Shown here: positions 28,239-37,095 of the stretch, piece after piece
Position numbering within the stretch: the first letter of the stretch is position 1
Layout of the letters: each line of letters begins with the position of its first letter
Source of the DNA: Maribacter stanieri
GTDB taxonomy: Bacteria > Bacteroidota > Bacteroidia > Flavobacteriales > Flavobacteriaceae
NCBI RefSeq assembly: GCF_900112245.1
Contig: NZ_FOYX01000001.1
Location: 1,103,856 to 1,167,855, forward strand
Direction of reading: 5' to 3'
Length of the DNA: 64,000 nt
Program-made: the position numbers and the translations under genes
The notes under the pieces: generated by a model
What the model saw: the letters and a program-made list of their open reading frames with translations, nothing else
The model's database searches: none
Told to the model about the DNA's origin: nothing

Positions 28239-28312
28239 GAATTTATAAAACGCTAAAGCAGCAATAGCTTTGGCATAACTATTGAATCTGTTTTGGTTTT
28301 AAAATTTATAGA

Positions 28313-28735
28313 ATGATTAAAAGAAATCTACTGTTGCTATTGTTTATAGGGTTGATGTCTACTGGAGTTTTTGCACAGCACAAGCTTAGTTTAAACATCG
28401 AAGGTGTAGCCTCTGAAGATGGTAATATCTGTTTTGCCATTTATAATGATGAGGTATCTTTTTTAAAGTTTGATAAAGTCTATAAATCTGGATCAGAAAA
28501 GGCGGTGAAGGGAAAGACAGCTGTTAATATTACAGATTTACCCGATGGAGATTATGCTATTGCAATTTTTCATGATGCAAACGGAAATAAGAATTTGGAT
28601 ACCAATATGCTAGGTATTCCAAAAGAACAGATTGCTTTTTCTAAAGGCAAAATGAAAATGTTTGGTCCTCCAAAATTTGATGAATGTGTCTTTACATTAA
28701 ATTCAAATATGGAAATGTATATTAGTCTACAGTAA
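28313..28735 (+). CDS. DUF2141 domain secreted protein
   Basis: The 140-residue protein has a cleavable signal peptide (1-21, ending GVFAQ) and a DUF2141 beta-sandwich. Family features include an N-terminal LNIEGVASEDGNICFAIYND segment, the acidic loop HDANGNKNLDTNMLGIPKE and the strand DLPDGDYAIAIFHD. Proteins of this family are secreted and their function is unknown. The loop rich in Asp and Asn could bind calcium. Confidence 0.8.
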   Translation: MIKRNLLLLLFIGLMSTGVFAQHKLSLNIEGVASEDGNICFAIYNDEVSFLKFDKVYKSGSEKAVKGKTAVNITDLPDGDYAIAIFHDANGNKNLDTNMLGIPKEQIAFSKGKMKMFGPPKFDECVFTLNSNMEMYISLQ

Positions 28736-28742
28736 TTTATTT

Positions 28743-29141
28743 TTAATAGCTGGTTATTTTAATAACTCCGTTAGACCCTTGTGTACCATAACTTGCAGCA
28801 TCTGCACCAGAAAGAATTATGATTTTCTTTACGTTATAACTATCAATTAGTTCATTGACGGAATTAAATGAATTTCCTATAACTTGATTGTTTAGAACAT
28901 ATAAAGGTTCTTGATTACCACCGGAGTCAAAAGAATTGGTTGTTTTATTTAAAATAGGAACATTATTTTGAAGTATTACACCTGGCTTTTGTCTTATTCT
29001 TTGTAAAAGCGAAAGATTGGCTCTATTTTTTTCTCTTAATTCTGTATCTAAGGATGTATTGTCGCTTTTGCTGGTATTTGTGGCGCTACAACTAACCATT
29101 AATATGATAGCGACTATACAAGCAGATGTATATATTTTCAT
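28743..29141 (-). CDS. Small lipoprotein with isolated TonB-plug-like domain
   Basis: The 132-residue lipoprotein has lipobox MVSC (Cys18). Its C-terminal half looks like a fragment of a TonB receptor plug: LYVLNNQVIGNSFNSVNELI, then VKKIIILSGADAASYGTQGS and NGVIKITSY, in the same order as the plug of SusC proteins. No barrel follows. Such plug-only proteins occur in Bacteroidota but their role is not known. The gene is convergent with the DUF2141 gene (7 bp apart) and divergent from the DUF423 gene. Confidence 0.7.
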   Translation of the reverse strand: MKIYTSACIVAIILMVSCSATNTSKSDNTSLDTELREKNRANLSLLQRIRQKPGVILQNNVPILNKTTNSFDSGGNQEPLYVLNNQVIGNSFNSVNELIDSYNVKKIIILSGADAASYGTQGSNGVIKITSY

Positions 29142-29212
29142 TTTTCAAAGATTAATGATTTTAGTAAGGTATACATTTAATTTGATGCAGTTATCTTTGA
29201 AATAAAAATTAT

Positions 29213-29599
29213 ATGGTATTAGTAGCACAATTAGCAGGAGCTTTATTAGGGTTATTGGCAGTTATTTTTGGTGCTTTTGGAGCACATTTATTAAAGAAAA
29301 CTTTCACCGCAGATCAATTAAATAGTTTTGAAACAGGAGTGAAATATCAAATGTATCACGCACTGTTGATATTAATGCTAAGTTTTAATCTTAACCTAGA
29401 AACGAGCTTAGAGAAAAGTATAATCTATTGCCTAGTTATCGGAACCATCTTATTTTCTTTCAGTATTTACGGATTATGTATTACAGCATCCAAAGGAAAA
29501 AAAATGAAAATATTGGGTCCTATAACCCCTCTTGGCGGACTCTTTTTAGTAATAGGTTGGGGATTGTTATTCTACAACTTCATTAAGAACTTTGTGTAG
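29213..29599 (+). CDS. DUF423 family membrane protein
   Basis: The 128-residue protein has four hydrophobic segments and the DUF423/YgdD features GALLGLLAVIFGAFGAHLLK near the N-terminus and FETGVKYQMYHALLIL, then an ending in TPLGGLFLVIGWGLL. It is an inner-membrane protein of unknown function. A TATCTTTG element at 29192-29199 could be its -7 box and would leave only a few bases of leader. It ends one base before the end of the convergent gene. Confidence 0.85.
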   Translation: MVLVAQLAGALLGLLAVIFGAFGAHLLKKTFTADQLNSFETGVKYQMYHALLILMLSFNLNLETSLEKSIIYCLVIGTILFSFSIYGLCITASKGKKMKILGPITPLGGLFLVIGWGLLFYNFIKNFV

Positions 29600-29600
29600 C

Positions 29601-31139
29601 CTATTTCGATGAAACAGACTTAAATTCCTTAATAGCCGAATTAGGTTCCATAATAGCATAACCTTCCCAGAAAGTTGGGTCATATTTTGGTAAATAAGTA
29701 GGCAATACGGCATTATTTTCTGTAAAACCATCAAATATAGCCTGAGATATATTTTCTGTCTCAAAAACTATCATTTCATTTTTTTCAACATTGATAAAAA
29801 CAAAATCCATATCTCCAGATAGCTCGTTCTGCTTATTTTTGCCTTTTACTATTTTGTTCTTTTCAATAATTTTCAAAGGTCTTCTAACACCAATTCGTTC
29901 TCCTACTTCAGACTCATAGTACCGTAGTCCATAAAAACCATCTGTACCTTTGTTAAATATGACTTTTCCTTTAGACAGGTATTTATTGGTGGAAATACCC
30001 AATAAATTAAATTTACTAATGGGTTTAACGTTGCTATAATCTACTTGTATTACTGCAAAATCATCTGCATTTATATACAATGTGCCTTCAAAATCTGCAG
30101 AGCCACTAGGTTTAAATGAAATTACATATACGGCATCATTGCCCAAATATGTAAACTCGTTTAGAGTAAAGTCATACTTCCTAGATTTGGTAATAAAGTT
30201 TAAATCACTGTCTTCTTGGGTTGGTAATCCATTTAAAATGGAACCCAAATTATTTCTTTTCCAGTAGGCAAAGTTTTTCTGTCTTTCTTCTTTTTCCTTT
30301 TTCTTTTTTTCTAGTTCTGCATTAACAGCTGCAACATCTGTAGAATCTATATCTTCTTCAAACAGCTCGCTAACCTCATCAGCATCTATTTTAAAAGATA
30401 GTAACCCAGATTTAATTTTAAAATAAGAACCAGGCTTAACGTTCTCTTTTAGTATACTATTAAATTTTTCTTCTATTTTTTCCTGATCAAGTGCAGTATT
30501 TTTATCGTATAATTTAGATGCTTTTAATAAATCTAGTTTTTGTACCTCTTCGTCATAATTACCGTAAAGATCACCTACTAATTCTTGATAATAAGCATCA
30601 TTTTTGGGAACGGTAGATATGATGCTATCAATAAATTTCTGGTTTAATATATCTATGGAAGACTTTTTAACTTTGAAATTACTCTTTGTCCATCTATCAA
30701 AATAAGATGATCTATGAAACAACCTCTTTTTAGTAAGGTCATTGTTATAGTTCTTTTCTAGATTATCCTCAACTAAATCTATTATCTCTTCTGCTGTATA
30801 GTTTTTGTTAGAGACTATAACTTCTCGTAGTTCTATTGCTTTAGGTACAAGTAAAATTTTAGCTGTAGTAAATTCAGATATAGTTTTTGAAAGGGTTTCG
30901 TAACCCATTGAAGAAATGGTTAGAGAATCAGACTCTGTAATGGTCTCGTTTAGTATGAAATTGAAGTTGCCTTCTTCATTTGTAATAACACCTTTTTCTT
31001 TTAATTGTACGGTGGCAAAGGGTATAGGCTGTTGGCTAATACTATCAATAACAAAGGCGGTTAGGTTCTGCGCATTGGTATTAAATAGGTTGAGAAATAG
31101 TAATGTAAAAAATGAAAGAAGAAATTTTTTAGTGTTCAT
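29601..31139 (-). CDS. Secreted protein with carboxypeptidase-D-like regulatory domain
   Basis: The 512-residue protein has a signal peptide (1-23, ending NTNAQ). A CarboxypepD_reg-like domain (about 25-105, with PIPFATVQLKEKGVITNEEG) is followed by a long unclassified region. That region has a charged coiled-coil part (ELEKKKKEKEERQKNF at about 275-290) and strand-rich C-terminal sequence (YVISFKPSGSADFEGTLYIN). This architecture, in which a regulatory domain precedes an uncharacterised beta-rich module, is common in flavobacterial envelope proteins. No enzyme motif is seen and the function is unknown. Confidence 0.75.
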   Translation of the reverse strand: MNTKKFLLSFFTLLFLNLFNTNAQNLTAFVIDSISQQPIPFATVQLKEKGVITNEEGNFNFILNETITESDSLTISSMGYETLSKTISEFTTAKILLVPKAIELREVIVSNKNYTAEEIIDLVEDNLEKNYNNDLTKKRLFHRSSYFDRWTKSNFKVKKSSIDILNQKFIDSIISTVPKNDAYYQELVGDLYGNYDEEVQKLDLLKASKLYDKNTALDQEKIEEKFNSILKENVKPGSYFKIKSGLLSFKIDADEVSELFEEDIDSTDVAAVNAELEKKKKEKEERQKNFAYWKRNNLGSILNGLPTQEDSDLNFITKSRKYDFTLNEFTYLGNDAVYVISFKPSGSADFEGTLYINADDFAVIQVDYSNVKPISKFNLLGISTNKYLSKGKVIFNKGTDGFYGLRYYESEVGERIGVRRPLKIIEKNKIVKGKNKQNELSGDMDFVFINVEKNEMIVFETENISQAIFDGFTENNAVLPTYLPKYDPTFWEGYAIMEPNSAIKEFKSVSSK

Positions 31140-31245
31140 GGTGTTAGATTATTCCTACGCAATCTAAACGAACCAAAGAAAGAAACGTTACAATTTTAGA
31201 AACTGTTATGAGTCTTTTTTATTTAATTTAACTAAAACCTGAAAT

Positions 31246-31395
31246 TTAGTGGCAACCGCAATCGTTTTGTCCACAAGCTTTTGAACTACTCTTTTTGCTA
31301 GACCAAAGAGATTTTGGAATAAAAAATTTTGTAGCTATATAACCTACAGAAATAGCTAAAGTGATGTAAACTAAAATGTGTTGAAGTATATCCAT
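31246..31395 (-). CDS. FeoB-associated Cys-rich membrane protein
   Basis: This 49-residue protein begins MDILQHILVYITLAISVGYI (one membrane helix, about 5-22) and ends with the Cys-rich tail ACGQNDCGCH. The start ATG at 31395 lies 1 bp after the feoB stop codon, so the two genes are translationally close. This is the small Cys-rich partner found after feoB in many Bacteroidota. A role in holding or handing over iron at the FeoB exit is likely but not shown. Confidence 0.85.
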   Translation of the reverse strand: MDILQHILVYITLAISVGYIATKFFIPKSLWSSKKSSSKACGQNDCGCH

Positions 31396-31396
31396 T

Positions 31397-33583
31397 TTAT
31401 TTTAATAATTGATAAGCAATGAAAGCAACAATATAAGCAAATAAGCTCATAAAAACTAGTTGTCCGGCAGGCCATTTCCAAGAATTGGTCTCTCTTTTTA
31501 CTACTGCTAAAGTGCTCATGCATTGCATTGCAAAAGCATAGAATAGAAGCAGGGAAATTCCAGATGCTAAATTAAATAAAGGTTTTTTTGTTCTTGGGTT
31601 TATCTCGGCAGCCATTCTGTTTTTAATGGTTTCTTCTTCGTCGTTACCAACACTATAAATAGTAGCAAGGGTGCCTACAAAAACTTCTCTGGCAGCAAAA
31701 GACGTTAGAACGGCAATACCAATTTTCCAATCGTAGCCCAAAGGTCTTACAATTGGTTCTATAGCTTTACCCATATAGCCCATATAGGAATGTTCTAATT
31801 TATAACCAGCTATTTCTTGGGCCAAAGCTCGTTCTTCTAATTCTTTTTGTTGATCGGTTGCGCCTGGATCGTTTATATCCAAACCATTTTGGTGCGTTTC
31901 AAAATAAATTTCACTGCTACTACTAAAACCTTGTTCATTTACTCTATTAGTAACAATGGTTTCTGCGTTTTTGAATTCATCTGAAAATCCGTTAGAACCT
32001 AAAAACCAAAGTATAATTGAAATAGCTAGAATAATTTTACCCGCTCCAAAAACGAAACTTTTAGTTTTTTCAAGAACAGTATATCCTACATTTTTAAGTA
32101 AAGGCAATTTGTAGTTTGGCATTTCAACTACAAAGAAAGATTTGCTCTTGATATTTAATATTTTGTTTAAGATAACAGCAGATAAAATAGCCGCCCCAAA
32201 ACCCATTAGGTATAACGACATTAAAGTAAGTGCTTTATAGCTTAATCCTAAAAAGCTGCCTTCTGGTATTACCAATGCTATAATTATCAAGTAAACTGGT
32301 AAACGTGCAGAGCATGTGGTAAACGGAGTTACCAATATCGTAATTAGTCGTTCTTTCCAATTCTCTATGGTTCTAGTAGCCATTACAGCAGGTATGGCAC
32401 ATGCAGTACCGGAAATTAATGGAACAACACTTTTACCGCTTAATCCAAACGGGCGCATTATTCTATCCATCAAAAACACCACTCTACTCATATAACCTGT
32501 TTCTTCTAACAAGGCTATAAATAGAAACAAGAAGGCTATCTGAGGGATAAATATGACAATACCACCTATGCCGGCTAAAATTCCTTCAGCAATTAGATTA
32601 GTAAATACGCCTGGGGGTAATGTATCTTTTACCCATTCTGTAGCCGAAGCAAAGAATCCATCAATGAGATCCATAGGGTATTCACTCCAACCATAAATGG
32701 CTTGAAATATGGTTAAAAGGATCAAAAAGAATATTACATAACCAAAAACCTTATGGGTAAGTACTTTATCTAAAGTAGCCCTAAAACCTTTCGCGGCATT
32801 AACATCAATCTTATAGGTCTCTTTTAGAATACCATTAATAAACTGGTATCTAAGAATAGTTTCTTTTTGTTGTAATCGTTTAAGCTCAGATTTTGATTTG
32901 GTGGCGAACGATGATGCGTCTTTAAACAACTTCTTCTCAAGAGGCATAAAGTTGACATCTTGGGTAATAACCAACCACAGTTTGTAAACATCCTCTTTTG
33001 GAAAAGTCTCTCTAAGTTTTGCAAAATATTCAGGTGCAATTACAGAAGTATCTACATTTTGTGTTTTTGATAAATTCTTGTAATCGGCAATTAACTCTTT
33101 TAATTTATCAATACCTGTTTCTTTACGGGTACTGACTAAGGCAATTTTAGAGTTTAGCTTTTTTTCTAATAAATCAATATCAATTGAAATACCTTTTCTA
33201 GACATGCGATCGGACATGTTAATGACCAATATTGCAGGTATTTTTAAATCTTTAATCTGAGTAAAAAGGAGAAGATTTCGTTTTAAATTTTCAACATCGG
33301 AAACAACTACGGCAACATCTGGGTGATCCTTGTCATTTTTGTTCAACAATAACTCTACAGCTACACTTTCATCTAATGATGTTGTATTTAAACTATAGGT
33401 GCCTGGTAAATCTAAAATATGCGCCTTTACCCCACGTGGTAACTTACAAATACCTTCTTTCTTCTCTACGGTAATACCTGGGTAATTACCAACCTTCTGG
33501 TTAAGTCCGGTTAATTGATTAAATACAGATGTTTTACCAGTGTTTGGATTTCCAATTAGGGCTACATTAATTTGTTTGCTCAT
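31397..33583 (-). CDS. feoB: Ferrous iron transporter FeoB
   Basis: The 728-residue inner-membrane Fe(II) transporter has an N-terminal G domain. G1 is GNPNTGKTS (11-19), the G2 region is YPGITVEKKEG, G3 is DLPGTYSL and G4 is NMSD, with a helical guanine-dissociation-inhibitor-like region after it. The C-terminal half has Gate motifs (GYMSRVVFLMDRIMRPFGLSG, and the CAIPAVMATRT and CSARLPVYLI segments with conserved Cys) and about eight to ten membrane helices. It overlaps feoA by 4 bp and is followed by the Cys-rich peptide. The operon is feoA-feoB-Cys-rich peptide. Confidence 0.95.
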   Translation of the reverse strand: MSKQINVALIGNPNTGKTSVFNQLTGLNQKVGNYPGITVEKKEGICKLPRGVKAHILDLPGTYSLNTTSLDESVAVELLLNKNDKDHPDVAVVVSDVENLKRNLLLFTQIKDLKIPAILVINMSDRMSRKGISIDIDLLEKKLNSKIALVSTRKETGIDKLKELIADYKNLSKTQNVDTSVIAPEYFAKLRETFPKEDVYKLWLVITQDVNFMPLEKKLFKDASSFATKSKSELKRLQQKETILRYQFINGILKETYKIDVNAAKGFRATLDKVLTHKVFGYVIFFLILLTIFQAIYGWSEYPMDLIDGFFASATEWVKDTLPPGVFTNLIAEGILAGIGGIVIFIPQIAFLFLFIALLEETGYMSRVVFLMDRIMRPFGLSGKSVVPLISGTACAIPAVMATRTIENWKERLITILVTPFTTCSARLPVYLIIIALVIPEGSFLGLSYKALTLMSLYLMGFGAAILSAVILNKILNIKSKSFFVVEMPNYKLPLLKNVGYTVLEKTKSFVFGAGKIILAISIILWFLGSNGFSDEFKNAETIVTNRVNEQGFSSSSEIYFETHQNGLDINDPGATDQQKELEERALAQEIAGYKLEHSYMGYMGKAIEPIVRPLGYDWKIGIAVLTSFAAREVFVGTLATIYSVGNDEEETIKNRMAAEINPRTKKPLFNLASGISLLLFYAFAMQCMSTLAVVKRETNSWKWPAGQLVFMSLFAYIVAFIAYQLLK

Positions 33584-33825
33584 ATAGCTACATTATCTTC
33601 AATAATATCAAGTGCTATATGTAGCGCCATTTCTCTTCTAATGGCAATATGCGACCCATTAACGTTTATGTAAATAGGGTCTTTTAAAGGAGCTACTTGC
33701 ACAAGTTCCACTACATTGCCAGGCAAACAACCTAGTTCAAGTAATTTAATAGGCAGTAAGTTCTCGGTGAATTCTTTTATGATTCCCTTTTGACCTCTCT
33801 TTAAATGTGCGACTGTAGTTTCCAA
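33580..33825 (-). CDS. feoA: Ferrous iron transport protein A (TTG start)
   Basis: This 81-residue cytosolic SH3-like protein regulates FeoB. The core contains LKRGQKGIIKEF, LLELGCLPGNVVELVQVAPL and a closing region with IAIRREMALHIAL. The reading frame opens with TTG at 33825: an in-frame TAA lies two codons upstream and no ATG exists before the conserved core, so TTG is the only workable start. Its last codons overlap the start of feoB by 4 bp. A TACTTTTG -7 box lies at 33861-33854 on the minus strand, without a good -33 element. Confidence 0.9.
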   Translation of the reverse strand: METTVAHLKRGQKGIIKEFTENLLPIKLLELGCLPGNVVELVQVAPLKDPIYINVNGSHIAIRREMALHIALDIIEDNVAI

Positions 33826-33932
33826 TCTTTATTTAGATTCATTATAAGTAAGGCAAAAGTAAAGGAAATAATTCAATTAGGAAATTAATACATCCTAAAA
33901 CTAACGCTGTCCTAATGTCTTATTAGTTTGTG

Positions 33933-34616
33933 CTATTTACTATGTTCGTCGTAAGACTTTTTCAAAATTTCAATGTCGGTCAAAATCTTCTCAATATCTT
34001 CTTTTTTGGTGCCGTCATAAAAACCTCTAATTCTTTTCTTCTTATCGACTAAAATGAAGTTTTCGGTATGTATCATATCAAACGGTCCGCCATCACCATC
34101 AGTTTTTACGGCTAAGTAAGACTTACGGGCAAGATCATAGATTTGTTTTTTATCACCTGTCACTAAATTCCATGTAGCATCATCCACTCCTTTTTCTAGA
34201 GCATATTTTTTCAATTGTGCTACAGAATCAATTTCGGGGGTTACTGAATGTGATAATAACATTACCTCGCTATCGCTGCCCAATGCTTTTTGTAACTCCG
34301 CCATATTTTTTGTCATTATAGGGCAAATAGTGGGGCAAGTGGTGAAAAAGAAATCGGCAACGTAAATTTTATCCTTGTAATTTTCTTGTGTAATAGTTTC
34401 TCCGTTCTGGTTGGTCAGCGAGAAGTCGCCAATTGTGTGGTATTTTCTAACATGCTGAATCTCTTCAGAAACCAATTCTGCATTTACCATGGCGGGTGAA
34501 TACACCGGTAGCAGTTTTACAGGTTTTAATGCATTATAGAATAGGTACATTATTACTGCAGAAATTGGCAGTAGCACCAGACCGAATAACTTGAATTTAG
34601 CAAAAAAAGAACGCAT
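33933..34616 (-). CDS. SCO1/SenC/PrrC family protein
   Basis: The 227-residue protein has one N-terminal membrane helix (about 11-28). The thioredoxin-like domain carries the copper site Cys94-x3-Cys98 (FFTTCPTICPIMT) and His183 (MIHTENF), as in SCO1 proteins that deliver copper to the CuA centre of cytochrome c oxidase or act as thiol-disulfide reductases. It should face the periplasm. No oxidase genes are adjacent; its promoter is just upstream and the gene reads away from rseP. Confidence 0.88.
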   Translation of the reverse strand: MRSFFAKFKLFGLVLLPISAVIMYLFYNALKPVKLLPVYSPAMVNAELVSEEIQHVRKYHTIGDFSLTNQNGETITQENYKDKIYVADFFFTTCPTICPIMTKNMAELQKALGSDSEVMLLSHSVTPEIDSVAQLKKYALEKGVDDATWNLVTGDKKQIYDLARKSYLAVKTDGDGGPFDMIHTENFILVDKKKRIRGFYDGTKKEDIEKILTDIEILKKSYDEHSK

Positions 34617-34628
34617 ACAAATTTTTTA

Positions 34629-34659
34629 CAAAGGTACGCTAGGGTGCTTTATTTTTCAA
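34629..34659 (-). promoter_or_regulatory. Promoter of the SCO1-like gene
   Basis: On the minus strand a TTG at 34659-34657 and a TACCTTTG at 34636-34629 are 20 bp apart, a close match to the Bacteroidota consensus. The transcript would start about 7 bases before the ATG at 34616. Confidence 0.65.
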
Positions 34660-34778
34660 GCAAATAGGTAGTTTCAGGTTATAAATTATTCATAAAATAC
34701 CACTACCTCAGTGTGTTTCTTTTTTTTAGCGGTTGTAAAAATGTACTTTTGTCCGATTTTAATTTTCAGGAAAAAAGA

Positions 34779-36128
34779 ATGAGCCCTATTATTATAAAGA
34801 CAATACAATTTTTTTTAAGCCTATCTATACTTATTGTACTACACGAGTTAGGTCATTTTATACCAGCAAAATATTTTAAAACTAGAGTAGAGAAATTCTA
34901 CTTATTCTTTGATGTGAAGTTTTCACTTTTCAAAAAGAAAATAGGGGAAACTGAATACGGAATTGGTTGGTTGCCATTAGGCGGATATGTGAAAATATCT
35001 GGAATGATAGATGAAAGCATGGATAAAGAAGCCATGGCAGAAGAACCTAAGGAATGGGAGTTTAGAAGCAAACCGGCTTGGCAACGTTTAATTATCATGT
35101 TAGGTGGTGTTACTGTAAATTTTGTGCTAGCGGTAATTATTTTTATTGGTTTAGCATATGCTTATGGAGAGCAATATATTGCAAACGATAGTTTAAAAGA
35201 TGGTGTTTGGATAACTGACACAACGTTAGGAAATGCACTTGGAATAGAAACAGGAGATAAGGTTATAGCTGTTGATGGTAAGAAGATTAAGGCATTAAAT
35301 AATATTATGCCTGAAGTTGTTTACGGAGAAAAAATAACCTTGGAGCGTAATGGTAATACTATTGAAAAAGATATTCCAGTAGATTTTATAGAAACTATAT
35401 CCGATAATAGGGAGAATGCTAGATTTATTAAACCAAGATTACCATGGATAATTAGTCAAGTTCCTGAGGAATCACAAAATGTAAGTGTAGGTTTTGAGGT
35501 TGGTGATATCTTAACAACTATTGCGGGTACAAATGTTATATATCAAGATCAAGTTTTTCCTATTCTAGAAGCTAATAAAGGAACTACAGTTGATGTAGTA
35601 GTAAAACGTAATGGAGCAAATGTGCCTTTACAAGCAAAAGTTTCTGAAGATGGAAAACTAGGATTGATGATTGGCTTGACTACAATGGATGCAGAAGAAC
35701 AAGGATATTTAAAAATAAATACAACAGACTATACGTTCATAGAATCCATCCCTGCAGGATGGAACAAAGGAGTTAAGACCCTTACGGATTATATAAAAGG
35801 GATGAAGAAAATCTTCAATCCTGATACTGGTGCTTATAAAGAGGTTGGTGGTTTTGCTGCCATAGGTGGTATGTTCCCAGATACTTGGAACTGGCCACAG
35901 TTTTGGGCAACAACTGCTTTTATATCCATTATTCTAGCATTTATGAACATATTGCCGATCCCTGCTTTAGATGGCGGACACGTCATGTTCTTGCTCTATG
36001 AAATGGTTACCGGTAGAAAACCAAGCGATAAGTTTTTGGAGTATGCACAGATCACAGGATTCTTTATTTTAATAGCTCTATTGCTGTTCGCAAACGGTAA
36101 TGATGTTTACAAATTGATATTTAAATAA
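34779..36128 (+). CDS. rseP: Site-2 zinc metalloprotease RseP
   Basis: The 449-residue inner-membrane protease cleaves membrane-embedded substrates such as anti-sigma factors. The zinc motif HELGH is at 22-26 in the first membrane helix. A PDZ-like domain follows the second helix, and the second catalytic region NILPIPALDGGHVMFLLYE (about 390-408) has LDGGH typical of the family. The reading frame could begin earlier, near 34713, but ATG 34779 fits the family start (MSPIII...HELGH), and a TACTTTTG box at 34744-34751 lies between the two. The tRNA-Asn gene follows. Confidence 0.92.
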   Translation: MSPIIIKTIQFFLSLSILIVLHELGHFIPAKYFKTRVEKFYLFFDVKFSLFKKKIGETEYGIGWLPLGGYVKISGMIDESMDKEAMAEEPKEWEFRSKPAWQRLIIMLGGVTVNFVLAVIIFIGLAYAYGEQYIANDSLKDGVWITDTTLGNALGIETGDKVIAVDGKKIKALNNIMPEVVYGEKITLERNGNTIEKDIPVDFIETISDNRENARFIKPRLPWIISQVPEESQNVSVGFEVGDILTTIAGTNVIYQDQVFPILEANKGTTVDVVVKRNGANVPLQAKVSEDGKLGLMIGLTTMDAEEQGYLKINTTDYTFIESIPAGWNKGVKTLTDYIKGMKKIFNPDTGAYKEVGGFAAIGGMFPDTWNWPQFWATTAFISIILAFMNILPIPALDGGHVMFLLYEMVTGRKPSDKFLEYAQITGFFILIALLLFANGNDVYKLIFK

Positions 36129-36146
36129 AAAAAATAATTTATTTAT

Positions 36147-36176
36147 TTGGCGACTTTCAAAAAACCACTATATTTG
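36147..36176 (+). promoter_or_regulatory. Promoter of tRNA-Asn
   Basis: TTG at 36147-36149 (TTTG from 36146) and TATATTTG at 36169-36176 are 19 bp apart, an exact match to the Bacteroidota promoter consensus. The mature tRNA begins 33 bp after the -7 box. Confidence 0.85.
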
Positions 36177-36208
36177 CACCCGCTTTAGGAAACTAAAACG
36201 GGTTATTT

Positions 36209-36282
36209 TCCTCCTTAGCTCAGTTGGTTAGAGCATCTGACTGTTAATCAGAGGGTCCTTGGTTCGAGCCCAAGAGGGGGAG
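36209..36282 (+). tRNA. tRNA-Asn (anticodon GUU)
   Basis: The 74-base gene folds into a full cloverleaf: acceptor stem 36209-36215 with 36275-36281 (one G-U pair), anticodon loop CTGTTAA with anticodon GTT at 36243-36245, the T-loop GGTTCGAGCC and discriminator G at 36282. CCA is not fully encoded, since the sequence goes on CAAAA. Confidence 0.95.
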
Positions 36283-36291
36283 CAAAAAGCG

Positions 36292-36326
36292 AAATCCAAT
36301 CTATTTATTTAGGTTGGATTTTTTGT
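36292..36326 (+). terminator. Intrinsic terminator of tRNA-Asn
   Basis: An 11-bp stem (36292-36302 with 36311-36321, including one G-T pair) has an 8-base loop and is followed by a T-run. It starts 10 bp after the tRNA. The 287 bp from the tRNA to the next gene hold no other supported feature except a possible -7 box (TATATTTG) at 36528-36535 ahead of the carboxylase operon. Confidence 0.8.
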
Positions 36327-36569
36327 TTTTGGTCAATACTGCTGGTGGTTAGCGCTGTTTTGTTTTATACGTCTACTCTTTCTTATATAATTAATTTCTC
36401 GCTGTTATATTAATAATTGTGTTTTGTATTAGGTTTATCAATTTAAATTCTAGTAATCCATTTTATTCAAATGATAAACAGAAAGGTTCATTATAATTAG
36501 CCTTAATCTATCCCCAATCTTTTTCGATATATTTGATTTACTTAACTATTGTATTTATAAGATCCAAAT

Positions 36570-37049
36570 ATGTCAAATTACCTGATTACCGTAAATAAAG
36601 AAGAATTACAATGTAGCACTAGTAACGTAGATTCTTTAGATAGTATAATGGTCAATGAGAATACGTTTCATGTTTTAGATAAGAATAGCGCTTTTGACGT
36701 AGAAATAATTCATTCCAATTTTTTGAATAAGACCATCTCACTTTCAATTAACGGAAATATTTATGATGTTAAACTTGAAGATAAGTACGATCAACAAATT
36801 AAAAAGATGGGATTGCTGGCAGTAACCACTCAAAAACTAAATGAAGTGAAAGCACCCATGCCCGGTTTAATTGTTGATGTTTTGGTAGAGGTGGGGCAAA
36901 AGGTTATAGAGGGAACTCCTTTACTAGTACTCTCAGCTATGAAGATGGAGAATGTTATTCTTGCTCAGGGCGAAGGCAAAATAAAATCAATTGAAGTTAA
37001 AAAAGACGATGCAGTAGAGAAAGGACAGTTGATTATTGAAATGGAATAA
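36570..37049 (+). CDS. Biotin carboxyl carrier subunit of acyl-CoA carboxylase
   Basis: The 159-residue protein carries the biotin of a multi-subunit carboxylase. The C-terminal biotinyl domain (about 90-159) contains KAPMPGLIVDVLVEVGQKV and the biotinylation motif SAMKMEN, with the acceptor Lys125. The N-terminal 80 residues match the carrier arm of this Bacteroidota carboxylase type. The gene leads a three-gene operon with the biotin carboxylase and carboxyltransferase subunits. Confidence 0.9.
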   Translation: MSNYLITVNKEELQCSTSNVDSLDSIMVNENTFHVLDKNSAFDVEIIHSNFLNKTISLSINGNIYDVKLEDKYDQQIKKMGLLAVTTQKLNEVKAPMPGLIVDVLVEVGQKVIEGTPLLVLSAMKMENVILAQGEGKIKSIEVKKDDAVEKGQLIIEME

Positions 37050-37095
37050 GAACAATACTATAACCGCCATGGTTGAAAAAGAAAATTAAGTTCTA

